A stretch of 64,000 bases of DNA from Leifsonia sp. ZF2019 (GTDB lineage Bacteria; Actinomycetota; Actinomycetes; Actinomycetales; Microbacteriaceae): positions 558,001 through 622,000 of the forward strand of contig NZ_CP065037.1 of NCBI RefSeq assembly GCF_019924635.1, written 5' to 3'. Numbering within the stretch: the stretch's first letter is position 1; the number at the start of each line of letters is the position of its first letter. Below the pieces are notes generated by a model. The model searched no databases. It was not told the origin of the DNA and saw only the letters and a program-made list of their open reading frames with translations. Both the position numbers and the translations under genes were made by a program. Positions 41,801 to 49,567 of this stretch are shown here, in pieces.

Positions 41801-43197
41801 ATACGTTCAAGGCTGATGGTGTTCCTTCCGGTGGTGTGAGTTATGCGGTGAAGTCGGGGACGTTGCCTGATGGGTTGGCTCTGAACACGAGTTCGGGTGT
41901 GTTGTCGGGTACTCCGACGACTCCGGGTGCGCATACGTTTGTTGTTGAGGCGACGAACGCGAAGGGGTCGACGGCGGGTGCGTCGCATACGATCACGGTT
42001 GTTCCGGCTCCGGAGGCGCCGACGTTTACGGCGGATGCTCCGCCGGCGTCGGGGACGGTTGGTGTGGCGTATTCGTATACGTTCAAGGCTGATGGTGTTC
42101 CTTCCGGTGGTGTGAGTTATGCGGTGAAGTCGGGGACGTTGCCTGATGGGTTGGCTCTGAACACGAGTTCGGGTGTGTTGTCGGGTACTCCGACGACTCC
42201 GGGTGCGCATACGTTTGTTGTTGAGGCGACGAACGCGAAGGGGTCGACGGCGGGTGCGTCGCATACGATCACGGTTGTTCCGGCTCCGGAGGCGCCGACG
42301 TTTACGGCGGATGCTCCGCCGGCGTCGGGGACGGTTGGTGTGGCGTATTCGTATACGTTCAAGGCTGATGGTGTTCCTTCCGGTGGTGTGAGTTATGCGG
42401 TGAAGTCGGGGACGTTGCCTGATGGGTTGGCTCTGAACACGAGTTCGGGTGTGTTGTCGGGTACTCCGACGACTCCGGGTGCGCATACGTTTGTTGTTGA
42501 GGCGACGAACGCGAAGGGGTCGACGGCGGGTGCGTCGCATACGATCACGGTTGTTCCGGCTCCGGAGGCGCCGACGTTTACGGCGGATGCTCCGCCGGCG
42601 TCGGGGACGGTTGGTGTGGCGTATTCGTATACGTTCAAGGCTGATGGTGTTCCTTCCGGTGGTGTGAGTTATGCGGTGAAGTCGGGGACGTTGCCTGATG
42701 GGTTGGCTCTGAACACGAGTTCGGGTGTGTTGTCGGGTACTCCGACGACTCCGGGTGCGCATACGTTTGTTGTTGAGGCGACGAACGCGAAGGGGTCGAC
42801 GGCGGGCGCGTCGCATACGATCACGGTTGGGGTTCCGATGCCGGTCGTGAGTGGTGATGACGGCGGCGATCCCGCGACCGTGGATGGAAAGGACGGAATC
42901 CCGGGTGCGACCATCACGATCCGGGAGGCCCCTGCGGACGGTTCGAGGGCGATTGGTGACGAGTTGGGCAGCAACACGGTTAGATCGGATGGCACCTGGA
43001 GTGTGTTGCTGACACGGAATCCGGATACGTCAACAATGACGGTGACCCAAACCTTTGACGGGGTGACTTCCGATCCGCGGGACTACGCCTTCGATCTGAA
43101 CGGCCCCGTCATCGATCCTGCAGTTGCGGCGATGCTTGCCATTCCGGGGATCTTCATCGGTGTCGGGGTGTATCGGAGACGGCGGGCGTCTGCCTGA
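38848..43197 (+). CDS. Giant secreted surface protein: Gly-rich region plus eleven He_PIG Ig-like domains and C-terminal membrane anchor
   Basis: 1449 residues from GTG at 38848, preceded by AAGGG 6 bp upstream (ATG at 38875 is a weaker alternative). A signal peptide (LGLAALIAVAATGTGLVVAQ, then A) leads to a short conserved part. A glycine-rich region of about 220 residues with GGGGGGFGGGGG runs follows, then six diverged He_PIG domains ('PPGLSL...G.LSGTPTTAGSFTF.V.ATNS.G'), and five identical 92-residue copies (about 868-1328). The end has a further beta-domain and IDPAVAAMLAIPGIFIGVGV then YRRRRASA: a helix plus Arg cluster with no LPxTG. This is the likely exosortase client, a surface adhesin or filament protein. 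Confidence 0.9.
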   Translation: MSPWPTHDTMVKENVSSRPGRAAATLGLAALIAVAATGTGLVVAQAASDDSFPCSSGCTTATDWTAPATTEATFVVQAGEGAQVTGRYKIKKGHTLHIGPGEIGGNGGASQIVDNGTRVIVAGADGGDASSGAPGGSAGFGQGDTIASGIIWPGKSGFGGNDGTATSGGPGLTGGVIGDASSTYAGSGGGGGFGGGGGGGGNAPASGAGGIGGQGGVAGESGGYGGGGKNSSGSAVSYGGVGGGGVNSGGAGGDGGENTNQGKGGGDGGGGYSGGGGGGGNVLGDGSNRTLGGGGGSSFAASGVAQSQAVESHTGTPTVTMSSVVQAPIFSDDAPPSPVRRGTGVSYEFRADGIPSGNVTYGVEGDLPPGLSLDPQTGKLTGTADTVGNYTFQVTATNAVDTTVGTEHTVVVNDAPSFTGGGLGAGVVDDYYNSSLTVDSNNGGALSIQLGSGNLPPGLSLGGGSAGKATLSGTPTTAGSFTFSIDAVNSVDTTNSGDLTVVISPGKPTFTAARPEDGSLNTSYQAYQFEANSHGGGALTYATSSGSLPPGLTLSSGGKLSGTPTELGSFTFRVRVTNSAGSTDTGDLTVKIGAVAPIWQSGAPTTTATVGVPYKFELRASGEPAPTFSAYTDGGGAMPPGLQVQQEADGKWYLAGTPTTAGVYDHVAFWAINDAGSVYAPRSGWYTITVGAPPTFTADTPEDGVVDSTYSYSFAANSNNGGNVTYAVKSGSLPDGLGLTLNGTLSGTPTTAGSFQFTVTATNSAGSTDSGVITVKIVAGAPTFSAKTPSTTATVGEAYSTYSFTAVSHGGGAVSFAVGSGTLPTGLTLDSGGSLHGTPSSAGSFTFSVDATNSVGSANSGDITITVVPAPEAPTFTADAPPASGTVGVAYSYTFKADGVPSGGVSYAVKSGTLPDGLALNTSSGVLSGTPTTPGAHTFVVEATNAKGSTAGASHTITVVPAPEAPTFTADAPPASGTVGVAYSYTFKADGVPSGGVSYAVKSGTLPDGLALNTSSGVLSGTPTTPGAHTFVVEATNAKGSTAGASHTITVVPAPEAPTFTADAPPASGTVGVAYSYTFKADGVPSGGVSYAVKSGTLPDGLALNTSSGVLSGTPTTPGAHTFVVEATNAKGSTAGASHTITVVPAPEAPTFTADAPPASGTVGVAYSYTFKADGVPSGGVSYAVKSGTLPDGLALNTSSGVLSGTPTTPGAHTFVVEATNAKGSTAGASHTITVVPAPEAPTFTADAPPASGTVGVAYSYTFKADGVPSGGVSYAVKSGTLPDGLALNTSSGVLSGTPTTPGAHTFVVEATNAKGSTAGASHTITVGVPMPVVSGDDGGDPATVDGKDGIPGATITIREAPADGSRAIGDELGSNTVRSDGTWSVLLTRNPDTSTMTVTQTFDGVTSDPRDYAFDLNGPVIDPAVAAMLAIPGIFIGVGVYRRRRASA
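39100..39790 (+). repeat. Glycine-rich low-complexity coding region
   Basis: GGC/GGT/GGA-dominated sequence encoding Gly-Gly-Gly runs mixed with Ser, Asn and Ala inside the giant surface protein. Similar glycine-rich stretches occur in elastomeric or adhesive bacterial surface proteins. Confidence 0.8.
41452..42831 (+). repeat. Five near-identical 276-bp tandem repeats (He_PIG domains)
   Basis: The unit starts CCGGCTCCGGAGGCGCCGAC at 41452 and recurs at 41728, 42004, 42280 and 42556, with almost no nucleotide differences (one visible C/T in the last copy). Third codon positions are unusually T/G-rich (GTT, GGT, ACG, GCG) compared with the flanking domains. This points to recent expansion or homogenisation. 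Confidence 0.95.
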
Positions 43198-43218
43198 GCG
43201 CAACTCGCGAACAAACTG

Positions 43219-43246
43219 GGGAGGCCGTGCGCACGCGCGGCCTCCC
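43219..43246 (+). terminator. Terminator after the giant surface protein
   Basis: GGGAGGCCG (43219-43227) pairs with CGGCCTCCC (43238-43246) around a GC-rich loop, followed by TTAG. It lies 21 bp after the stop codon. Confidence 0.7.
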
Positions 43247-43394
43247 TTAGCGCGACCACAGCGTTAGCGGTCGCGGGCGATCGTGCTCCTGTAGTGCGTC
43301 GTGTTCGCGGAAGCGGGGGTGGAGTTCGTCGGCATCTCGGCGGGCGAGACGGCGAACCTGGAGAAGGGGCGTGAGGAACGTTCTGGTGACAGGT

Positions 43395-43860
43395 TGACCT
43401 GCCCCACGGATTAGGTTCCAGTTTCGGTGGCTAACTGGTGGCCTGATCCGGAAGGCTCATCCTCATGCCCCGTCCTATCCGCAGGAGTTCCGCGCTCTCG
43501 AACTGGATCCGCCAGGATGACATCGACAATGGCGGCCGGCCCGGTGTCCCGTCGTCGGAGTCGGCTGAGCTGCGGGCCGCGAAGCGCGTCAGCGAGCGGA
43601 CGGTGCACAAGCTGATGCGTCGTGCCTGCATCTATGGGCTCCCCGGGCCGACCCACACCAAACGACTCCGAGGCGTCGTCACGGCCGATGATCTCGTGAA
43701 CCGGAAGTTCGCCAGGCCTCGCCCGAACGAGCTCTGGGTCACGGACATCACGCAGCACCGCACGCGCGAGGCTGGGTCTACTGCGCCGCGGTACTCGACG
43801 CCTACAGTCGCCGCATCATCGGCTGGTCCATCGACTTCAAGCATGGCTGGTACACGTATC
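43395..43860 (+). mobile_element. IS3-family element remnant
   Basis: The left end TGACCTGCCCCACGGATTAG at about 43395 is the IS3-type terminus. Inside, an OrfA start (MPRPIRRSSALSNWIRQDDI) runs into OrfB pieces (VHKLMRRACIYGLPGPTHTK, NELWVTDITQHRTREG), then in another frame WVYCAAVLDAYSRRIIGWSI. Deletions and a frameshift show that it is dead. About 43,860-44,178 holds a short unidentified frame ending at 44039 and the promoter region of the next gene. Confidence 0.8.
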
Positions 43861-44178
43861 GCGGCTGCATTCTCGATGATGGCGACTGCGCTGGCGATCG
43901 CACGGTAGGTGAATCTGAGCTCGAAGTGACCGCCACCTGTACGCACCGAGGGCTTCCTGGATGATGCGCTCGTCAATGAAGGGCGAGAGGCCGGGGTGAA
44001 AGAGCACATCGCGACAGTTTTGGAGCAGACTCTCAGATAGCCGTGCTGCTGCCAGCCCCGGGGGCGTAGTCCATTCACCCGTCGTGTCACCCAGGTTGCG
44101 TGGTTTGGATAGTCGGCGTCGAGTGATTGCTGCGACGGAGACGTTCCGTCGTTTCGCGACGCTGAAGGAGAAGAACGT

Positions 44179-44712
44179 ATGTTCGCTATCGCAAACAAGC
44201 GCATGGTCGCCGGTCTCGCTGCTGGAATTGCCGCCGCGGGCGCTGTCGTGGCGGCGTTGGCCATCGGTAATGCGGCAACAGCCATGCCAGCTGAGAACCC
44301 CGGATGCGCGAATACTGAGGTCTCCATCACAGCGGGAGATGCCAACGGTGCCGCGGGGACCCTGAGGGTCCCGCTAACCATCACGAACACCGGCAGCGTG
44401 ACCTGCTCGATCGCGGGAGCGCTCCAGGTTCGCGGGGTTGTCTATGGTGCAGGGGAGCATATGGTTGGGCGGCCGGCGACCGCGACGAGCGAAGCACTCG
44501 AGAGGGTCACCGTGCTGAAGCCGCGCCAGTCAGCCGTCGCTACGCTGCAAATCACCGACGGGGCCAACTTCCCCGGCGAATCCGTACCTGTCGACGGATT
44601 CAACGTCTCCCTCCCCAGCGATCGCGGTAACCCGTCCTTCATCCGCTTTGTGGCCTCCGCACCGAGGACAGGATCCTGGCTGCGCATCGAGGAACTCCAG
44701 CAGACGAAGTAG
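44179..44712 (+). CDS. Secreted DUF4232-like protein
   Basis: 177 residues, with AAGGAG 8 bp before the ATG. The signal peptide (RMVAGLAAGIAAAGAVVAAL, cleavage near NAATA) is followed by a beta-sandwich domain with CANTEVSITAGDANGAAGTL, RVPLTITNTGSVTCSIAG and a C-terminal GNPSFIRFVASAP. Two Cys likely pair outside the cell (Cys47-Cys76 region). This is the pattern of actinobacterial DUF4232 (Ig-like, ligand unknown). Its function is unknown. Confidence 0.78.
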   Translation: MFAIANKRMVAGLAAGIAAAGAVVAALAIGNAATAMPAENPGCANTEVSITAGDANGAAGTLRVPLTITNTGSVTCSIAGALQVRGVVYGAGEHMVGRPATATSEALERVTVLKPRQSAVATLQITDGANFPGESVPVDGFNVSLPSDRGNPSFIRFVASAPRTGSWLRIEELQQTK

Positions 44713-45095
44713 CAGGGACACTACCTGACGATCCGGCCGCGCCGACCCAACGGGCGAAGTGGGAAACCGACCCGCGCATCGGAAGCGCGGGACGATGACC
44801 GCGAGCTCCTGCGGCGTCATCGGCCTCGGCGAGCTGTCGCCAGCGGCTGCTCCGATCGGTCGGGCGCCGGCAGTTGAGGTTCGACCCGCGACAAGAGTTG
44901 GCGTCCCCGCATCGCGCGGTCGGCCCTTCGCCGGCACAACAACAGCCCAAAGCGAGAAGATCGCCACGTTTGCGGGCTAATGGGAGGGTGAGTTTCGGGA
45001 TGCTGAGGATGCCCGAGTCTGCTCAGGTCTGCGCTCGGGCGCATTATGACCATGCGGGCATGAATCCGCGACCGGAACAGTCGAAAGGAAGAACA
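44713..45095. other. 383-bp intergenic region
   Basis: Open frames on both strands exist, but none shows a protein-like pattern or ribosome site. It ends with the AAAGGAAG Shine-Dalgarno sequence of the next gene. Nothing else is supported. Confidence 0.4.
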
Positions 45096-45323
45096 ATGGG
45101 CGTCTTTGATGACTTGGAGCGCAAAGCAGAGGACCTTCTGAAGGGCAGTTCTGCGCAGGATTCTTCCCACGACGAAGACGCACCTGGTGAGCAGAAGGAA
45201 CGCGGCATCAACAAGGTCCTGGATGGTGTGGCGGATGCAGCAAATCACGCCACGCGAGGAGCTTACGAGAAGCAGATCGACGGTGCCCGCGACACCATCG
45301 AGAAGAAGCTCGGTGGCAAGTAA
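45096..45323 (+). CDS. Rv0909/MT0933-type antitoxin-like small protein
   Basis: 75 residues from ATG at 45096 after AAAGGAAG. The highly charged helix reads MGVFDDLERKAEDLLKG, then GINKVLDGVADAANHATRGA and YEKQIDGARDTIEKKLGGK. The second half matches the 'G.DK..D..T.GKY.dqID.g.....KLG' pattern of MT0933_antitox proteins. No toxin partner (Rv0910-like SRPBCC) is adjacent, so a toxin-antitoxin role is uncertain. Confidence 0.75.
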   Translation: MGVFDDLERKAEDLLKGSSAQDSSHDEDAPGEQKERGINKVLDGVADAANHATRGAYEKQIDGARDTIEKKLGGK

Positions 45324-45346
45324 GAACGACGCGTTCGCTCGACGAT

Positions 45347-45374
45347 ACGCCCTGCCGCACGATGCGCAGGGCGT
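45347..45374 (+). terminator. Terminator hairpin after the antitoxin-like gene
   Basis: ACGCCCTGC (45347-45355) and GCAGGGCGT (45366-45374) form a perfect 9-bp stem, 24 bp after the stop codon. Confidence 0.6.
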
Positions 45375-45419
45375 GTCGTGGTCAAGAGGTGGGGCGCGTC
45401 GTGGCCGCAGCGTTTGAAA

Positions 45420-45451
45420 GGCGGCTCGGGGCAGGCCTGCCCCGAGCCGCC
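45420..45451. terminator. 32-bp perfect palindrome without a loop
   Basis: GGCGGCTCGGGGCAGG directly abuts its reverse complement CCTGCCCCGAGCCGCC, flanked by TTTGAAAG on the left and TCTGAAAG on the right. It could be a second terminator or a recombination site. The rest of 45452-45780 has only a weak 54-codon frame starting near 45537 (MRFERKGNVAVFRILWS) that is not supported by other evidence. Confidence 0.45.
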
Positions 45452-45780
45452 GTCTGAAAGCCGGCCGGTGCTACGAAGCACGGTAACGGCATATCCTTCG
45501 CAACTGTCCACCGGCCCCGCAAGTGGAGTTTCCGCGATGAGGTTTGAACGAAAGGGCAACGTGGCCGTCTTTCGGATTCTGTGGTCTCGCAGGTCTCAGC
45601 GACATAAGCGCCTATTCTCATCGGGCCAAAGCGACGAGCACGTCAAAGAGCTCAGTGCACTGGCCCGCGCTGACCGCCTCCCGGGGCTGCATGCAGCCTG
45701 ACGCCCCGTGGCGGGTTGTGGGGGAAATCTCATACTGATGGCCGATGTGCGCAAGTCTTAAGAGGCGTCTGCTGGGGAGC

Positions 45781-46197
45781 ATGAATACTGCAACCATGGG
45801 GAAGATGGCTTTTTGCGTCGCGGTTGCCGGTCTGGCCGCTATCGGATTGGCGGGGTGTGGGAGCGGGAGCGACCGGGCCTACCCGAACGCGATGGCCTAT
45901 CCGAGCTCCGTAACCTATACGGCGTGGGCGGAGAACGGCACGATCAGTGAGGTGACCTACTACCTCATCCACGGCATGGACGGCGCCATGCAGCTCAGCG
46001 ACAACCCCGAGTCCGAAACCTGGGCGCTCAGCGTCGACGGGGGCTCGGCCCCTTCCCTCACAGTCGTCCCGGAGCCCGGTGCAGCTGCCCACTGCATCAT
46101 CAGCTCACCGTCCACAGAACGAATTACCGCCATCACGCACGGCGAACCAGGACAAACCATCACCTGCGCAACCCGGGAAGTCCGTCAATCTGAGTGA
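45781..46197 (+). CDS. Putative lipoprotein, 138 aa
   Basis: From ATG at 45781. The lipoprotein signal peptide FCVAVAGLAAIGLAGCGSGS has the lipobox LAGC (Cys about 26). The mature part contains TYTAWAENGTISEVTYYLIH and ends with two Cys (AAHCIISSPS, TITCATREV), like actinobacterial MmpS-type beta-domain proteins. The function is unknown. Confidence 0.75.
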   Translation: MNTATMGKMAFCVAVAGLAAIGLAGCGSGSDRAYPNAMAYPSSVTYTAWAENGTISEVTYYLIHGMDGAMQLSDNPESETWALSVDGGSAPSLTVVPEPGAAAHCIISSPSTERITAITHGEPGQTITCATREVRQSE

Positions 46198-46603
46198 GGA
46201 CCGCGCGACGGCGCGGATGTCAGCAGTCGCGGCAAGACCTGAGTGCTGCGATGGTTGTCAGGTCTGGGCGAGCGTGATTCGAGGCAGCGTTGGACGAGAT
46301 GCTTCGATACAACCTGACCGCGCCGCGAAACCACAGACACACCGCCGGCCGGGCGTAGGTACGGTTTCTCAAGGACGACGGTGCACGAGAGTCCTATGCG
46401 ACGGAGATCGCCTACCGTCAGCCCAGATGGCCGGAGATTCAGGCCGAAGCCGGCGTACTCGAGGGGTGCCCCGTTCCGCCGCAGCATGCGCAGGGCGCCG
46501 AAGCGGGCGGTTGATTTCGGCGAGATCCGGGTTGTGCTGGCTGTGCACAGCAACATACTTCCAGGCCCACCCCACGGGCAGGCCAGATCAGGATGTCACC
46601 TAG
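46198..46603. other. 406-bp region without supported genes
   Basis: Only low-quality overlapping frames. It ends at CTAG (46600-46603), which flanks the IS481-family element. Confidence 0.4.
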
Positions 46604-47428
46604 TTTTAGTGCCCAGGCAGGTTGTTGAGAGCAGTGTGATGGGCGGGATCTTGCCGACGGCTGTGTGGGGTCGGTGCTGATTGCAGTGATGCAGCCATTG
46701 CGGGAGGGCGGCGCGGCGGGCTGATTCGGTGTTGTAGTGCCGGTTGTAGGCCCAGCTGTCGCTCATGGTGCGGCGGACACGTTCGATCTTGCCGTTGGTC
46801 TGCGGGCGTCTTGGACGGGTGAATCTCGGTCGGATGCCGAGGTCGACGCAAGCGTGCCGCCAGGCGTGTGATCTGTAGGCAGATCCGCTATCTGAGAGGA
46901 CTCGTTCGACGGTGACGCCGCGGTCGGCGAACCAGGACACCGCTCGCTTCAGGACGCCGATCGCGGTTGCTGCGGTCTCGTCGTCGTGGATCTCGGCATA
47001 GGCGACGCGGGAGTGGTCATCGATCACGGTATGAACGAACGCGTGCCCCATCGGCACGCCACGATGTTTGCTCCGATCCGTTCCCGGTGTACTCGCCCGG
47101 TTCTTAAGCTGTTGGAACGTCCGATGAATCGCCAGCCGCCGCCATCGGGGATGTTGCCGAGCTTTTTCACATCAACGTGGATCAGCGACCCCGGATAGTC
47201 GTGTTCGTAGCGGCGGGCCGGCTCCCCGGTCTTCACATCGACATGCGTGAGCCGGTTGAGGTGACAGCGCACCAGCACCGCGTGAAGGGTCGACGCAGGC
47301 AGGCCCAGACATCCGGCGATCTGCACCGGCCCCAGACGCTTCTTGATCCGCAGGTGCACGATCTTCTTCACCAGCAGCTGCGGCGTCCGGTTCGGATGCG
47401 CATGCGGACGCGAGGACCGAGCCGCCAT
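46596..47428 (-). pseudogene. IS481-family transposase, frameshifted
   Basis: The N-terminal piece (frame ending about 47024) has RPHAHPNRTPQLLVKKIVHL, RIKKRLGPVQIAGCLGLPAS and the DDE-domain entry YPGSLIHVDVKKLGNIPDGG. The C-terminal piece (46596-47057) continues HAFVHTVIDDHSRVAYAEIH, VLSDSGSAYRSHAWRHACVD and RPQTNGKIERVRRTMSDSWA. A frameshift around 47040-47090 separates them, and the extreme N-terminus is also degraded. Confidence 0.82.
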
Positions 47429-47698
47429 CCAGTCCGGGCCGAGCTCGACGGAACGGCGCGCCCATTTCGCCGCTGTCGGCCACGAGACCCGGAACTAGTC
47501 CGCCGCCGCAGCGACCGACCAGACATCATCGTTGATCAGCCGCGCCACGCGCAGCCTTTGTCGCGGCGTCAAGCCGCATTACCGTGAGACACGAGAACCT
47601 CCAGGTCTTCGAGCGGTTGTCTTAGCAACTCCCACTCTGCCTGGAGGTTCTCGCTATGTCACGGATGCCAAATCAAACAACGTCCCTGGGCACTACAT
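46604..47698 (-). mobile_element. IS481-family insertion sequence, transposase inactivated
   Basis: The imperfect terminal repeats TTTTAGTGCCCAGGCAGG and (reverse strand) ATGTAGTGCCCAGGGACG bound 1,095 bp. CTAG is present on both sides (46600-46603 and 47699-47702), the known NCTAGN target style of IS481. The transposase is in pieces on the minus strand. Internal inverted arms GAGAACCTCCAG (47593-47604) / CTGGAGGTTCTC (47641-47652) lie upstream of the reading frame. Confidence 0.85.
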
Positions 47699-47729
47699 CT
47701 AGTCGTGCAGCAGTCCCTGTTCGAACTCT

Positions 47730-49247
47730 CTAAGGGGTGATCGCGTTTGATTGGGTGCGTTGTGCGCCGAAGGCTTGAACTACGGCTTGACCGTCAACGG
47801 TGCGCTTGGTTCGGGCGCTAAAGGAACCGTCTTCGGACGCTCGAACGCGGCCTCCCTCGAGATCGAACCAGCCTCCTCGAGGGTCATTTGTGGTCTTTAT
47901 GACGCTTCCCGGTTCGGCCCATCCCGTGATCGTGATCCATCCATCGGCTCCACGCACAGCCGAAACCAATACGGCGGCTGGGGTGATCGCGTTTGATTGG
48001 GTGCGTTGTGCGCCGAAGGCTTGGACTACGGCTTGACCGTCAACGGTGCGCTTGGTTCGGGCGCTAAAGGAACCGTCTTCGGACGCTCGAACGCGGCCTC
48101 CCTCGAGATCGAACCAGCCTCCTCGAGGGTCATTTGTGGTCTTTATGACGCTTCCCGGTTCGGCCCATCCCGTGATCGTGATCCATCCATCGGCTCCACG
48201 CACAGCCGAAACCAATACGGCGGCTGGGGTGATCGCGTTTGATTGGGTGCGTTGTGCGCCGAAGGCTTGGACTACGGCTTGACCGTCAACGGTGCGCTTG
48301 GTTCGGGCGCTAAAGGAACCGTCTTCGGACGCTCGAACGCGGCCTCCCTCGAGATCGAACCAGCCTCCTCGAGGGTCATTTGTGGTCTTTATGACGCTTC
48401 CCGGTTCGGCCCATCCCGTGATCGTGATCCATCCATCGGCTCCACGCACAGCCGAAACCAATCCCGTCGCCGGCTCGGTTGCGGTCTCCACGATCCAATC
48501 TTTTACGCGCGCGAGTGACATGTAGTACGCGCTGCTGCCACCGCCCGTAGACAGGACACCGACGACCTTGTCGTTGATGATGAACGGCCCCCCGGAGTCT
48601 CCATGCTGAGTGTGATCAGGCTCGCCCGTGACCTTGATGGCCATGCCACCGTGACCACCGCCACCGTTGGGTGCGAAACCGGTCACTCTCATGGCAGCGC
48701 GCTTCAGTACGTTCGCCCCCGCGTATCCTTCCGCGAAGCCCTGATCATTCTGTTCGGGTTGATAGTCCAGGTTGAGCGCCGCATATGACGCGAGGGGATG
48801 TCGTCTTGCTAAGTGCAGAAGGGCAATATCACCAGCACCAATTGGCTTTCCACCGTCGGTCTGCTGCTCGCTCGGATAGTAGACGTGGTCGACGGCCAGC
48901 CCCTCACCCGGCGTATTGTTCTGATCCATCGTGCTTGGATAAACGGCCACGCTCTTTGAGGAGTCCGTGCAATGACGAGCCGTCAGAACCCATGATGCAG
49001 ATATCTGTTCTGCGGTGCACGACGCTGAGTAACCGGAGTATGACGCCCACGTCTTTGCTGCCCATGCTGTCGGAGGCGCCAAAACGCCGCCAGTGATGTC
49101 TTCGGACGGCGGCAGTAGGTCCCCGGATGGCGGGGCAGCCTCGATTGCGGGCAGGGGACTCGCCATCACTGGAGGAGCAAGAAGCGCCCCAGCGAGCAAC
49201 GGTGCGAATCCGGCTGCAGCGAGGACGGCAGCAATGCGATACTTCAT
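47730..49247 (-). CDS. Secreted trypsin-like (S1) serine protease with three identical C-terminal repeats
   Basis: 505 residues from ATG at 49247. The signal peptide (KYRIAAVLAAAGFAPLLAGA) is followed by a pro-like region and a chymotrypsin-fold domain with His92 (WVLTARHCTDS), Asp140 (GAGDIALLHLA) and Ser218 (HGDSGGPFI). The usual AAHC is ARHC here. From about residue 260 three tandem copies of an 82-residue module (VSAVRGADGWITITGWAEPG to AFGAQRTQSNAITP) follow, resembling bacterial Ig/wall-binding repeats. The protein ends directly after the third copy. An IS481 element lies 27 bp downstream. Probably a secreted, surface-retained protease. Confidence 0.87.
   Translation of the reverse strand: MKYRIAAVLAAAGFAPLLAGALLAPPVMASPLPAIEAAPPSGDLLPPSEDITGGVLAPPTAWAAKTWASYSGYSASCTAEQISASWVLTARHCTDSSKSVAVYPSTMDQNNTPGEGLAVDHVYYPSEQQTDGGKPIGAGDIALLHLARRHPLASYAALNLDYQPEQNDQGFAEGYAGANVLKRAAMRVTGFAPNGGGGHGGMAIKVTGEPDHTQHGDSGGPFIINDKVVGVLSTGGGSSAYYMSLARVKDWIVETATEPATGLVSAVRGADGWITITGWAEPGSVIKTTNDPRGGWFDLEGGRVRASEDGSFSARTKRTVDGQAVVQAFGAQRTQSNAITPAAVLVSAVRGADGWITITGWAEPGSVIKTTNDPRGGWFDLEGGRVRASEDGSFSARTKRTVDGQAVVQAFGAQRTQSNAITPAAVLVSAVRGADGWITITGWAEPGSVIKTTNDPRGGWFDLEGGRVRASEDGSFSARTKRTVDGQAVVQAFGAQRTQSNAITP
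47736..48473 (-). repeat. Three near-identical 246-bp tandem repeats in the protease gene
   Basis: The copies are offset by exactly 246 bp; for example GGTGATCGCGTTTGATTGGG recurs. One visible substitution separates copy 1 from copies 2 and 3 (GCTTGAACTACG versus GCTTGGACTACG). Each unit encodes one 82-residue module. Confidence 0.93.
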
Positions 49248-49274
49248 GCCGCGATGATGGACCATCAAGGCGAA

Positions 49275-49299
49275 GTTCCATCGGGAAATCCGATGGAAC
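49275..49299. promoter_or_regulatory. Inverted repeat upstream of the protease gene
   Basis: GTTCCATCGG (49275-49284) and CCGATGGAAC (49290-49299) are perfect 10-bp arms with a 5-bp spacer, 28 bp before the start codon. This is a likely repressor operator or 5'-UTR hairpin. The remaining 49300-49567 shows no gene. Confidence 0.5.
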
Positions 49300-49567
49300 A
49301 GTAAAAGTTCACCCGCCAGCCTGAAGGCCTCGACGCCAGAACGAGAGTCGAAACGAATGGGCTACCGGTAGATCTGAGTGGAGCGCCCGGTGTTAGTTTC
49401 TGGGAGAGCCCGACCTACGGCCGACAGCCTCCACCCGCGGCGGACGAGCGATTCGTGACGATGTCCCCCGGTGGCAAAAGTTCGAGCGTTGGTCTTGCGC
49501 GAGAGTGCCCGTTCAACGCGAGTTGCTCTGGCAGTGTGCCGGGTGTGTGTCGTCTGAGCACCCATCG

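Noticed and set aside
41254..42816. 520-codon Arg-rich repetitive frame on the minus strand
   Set aside because: A shadow of the 276-bp repeats; the plus strand encodes regular Ig-like domains with a signal peptide.
41452..42831. Regular repeats as a possible CRISPR array
   Set aside because: The unit is 276 bp, without spacers, and in frame inside a long protein gene.
36009..43197. Classical PEP-CTERM or LPxTG sortase system
   Set aside because: No PEP motif in any tail and no sortase (TLxTC) gene in the window. The enzyme has the exosortase-like Cys/Arg/His layout instead.
45096..45323. Complete toxin-antitoxin module
   Set aside because: Only the antitoxin-like protein is present; no toxin gene lies within several hundred bases on either side.
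45537..45701. 54-codon small ORF (MRFERKGNVAVF...)
   Set aside because: No clear ribosome site, no recognisable pattern, and it lies among overlapping equally poor frames.
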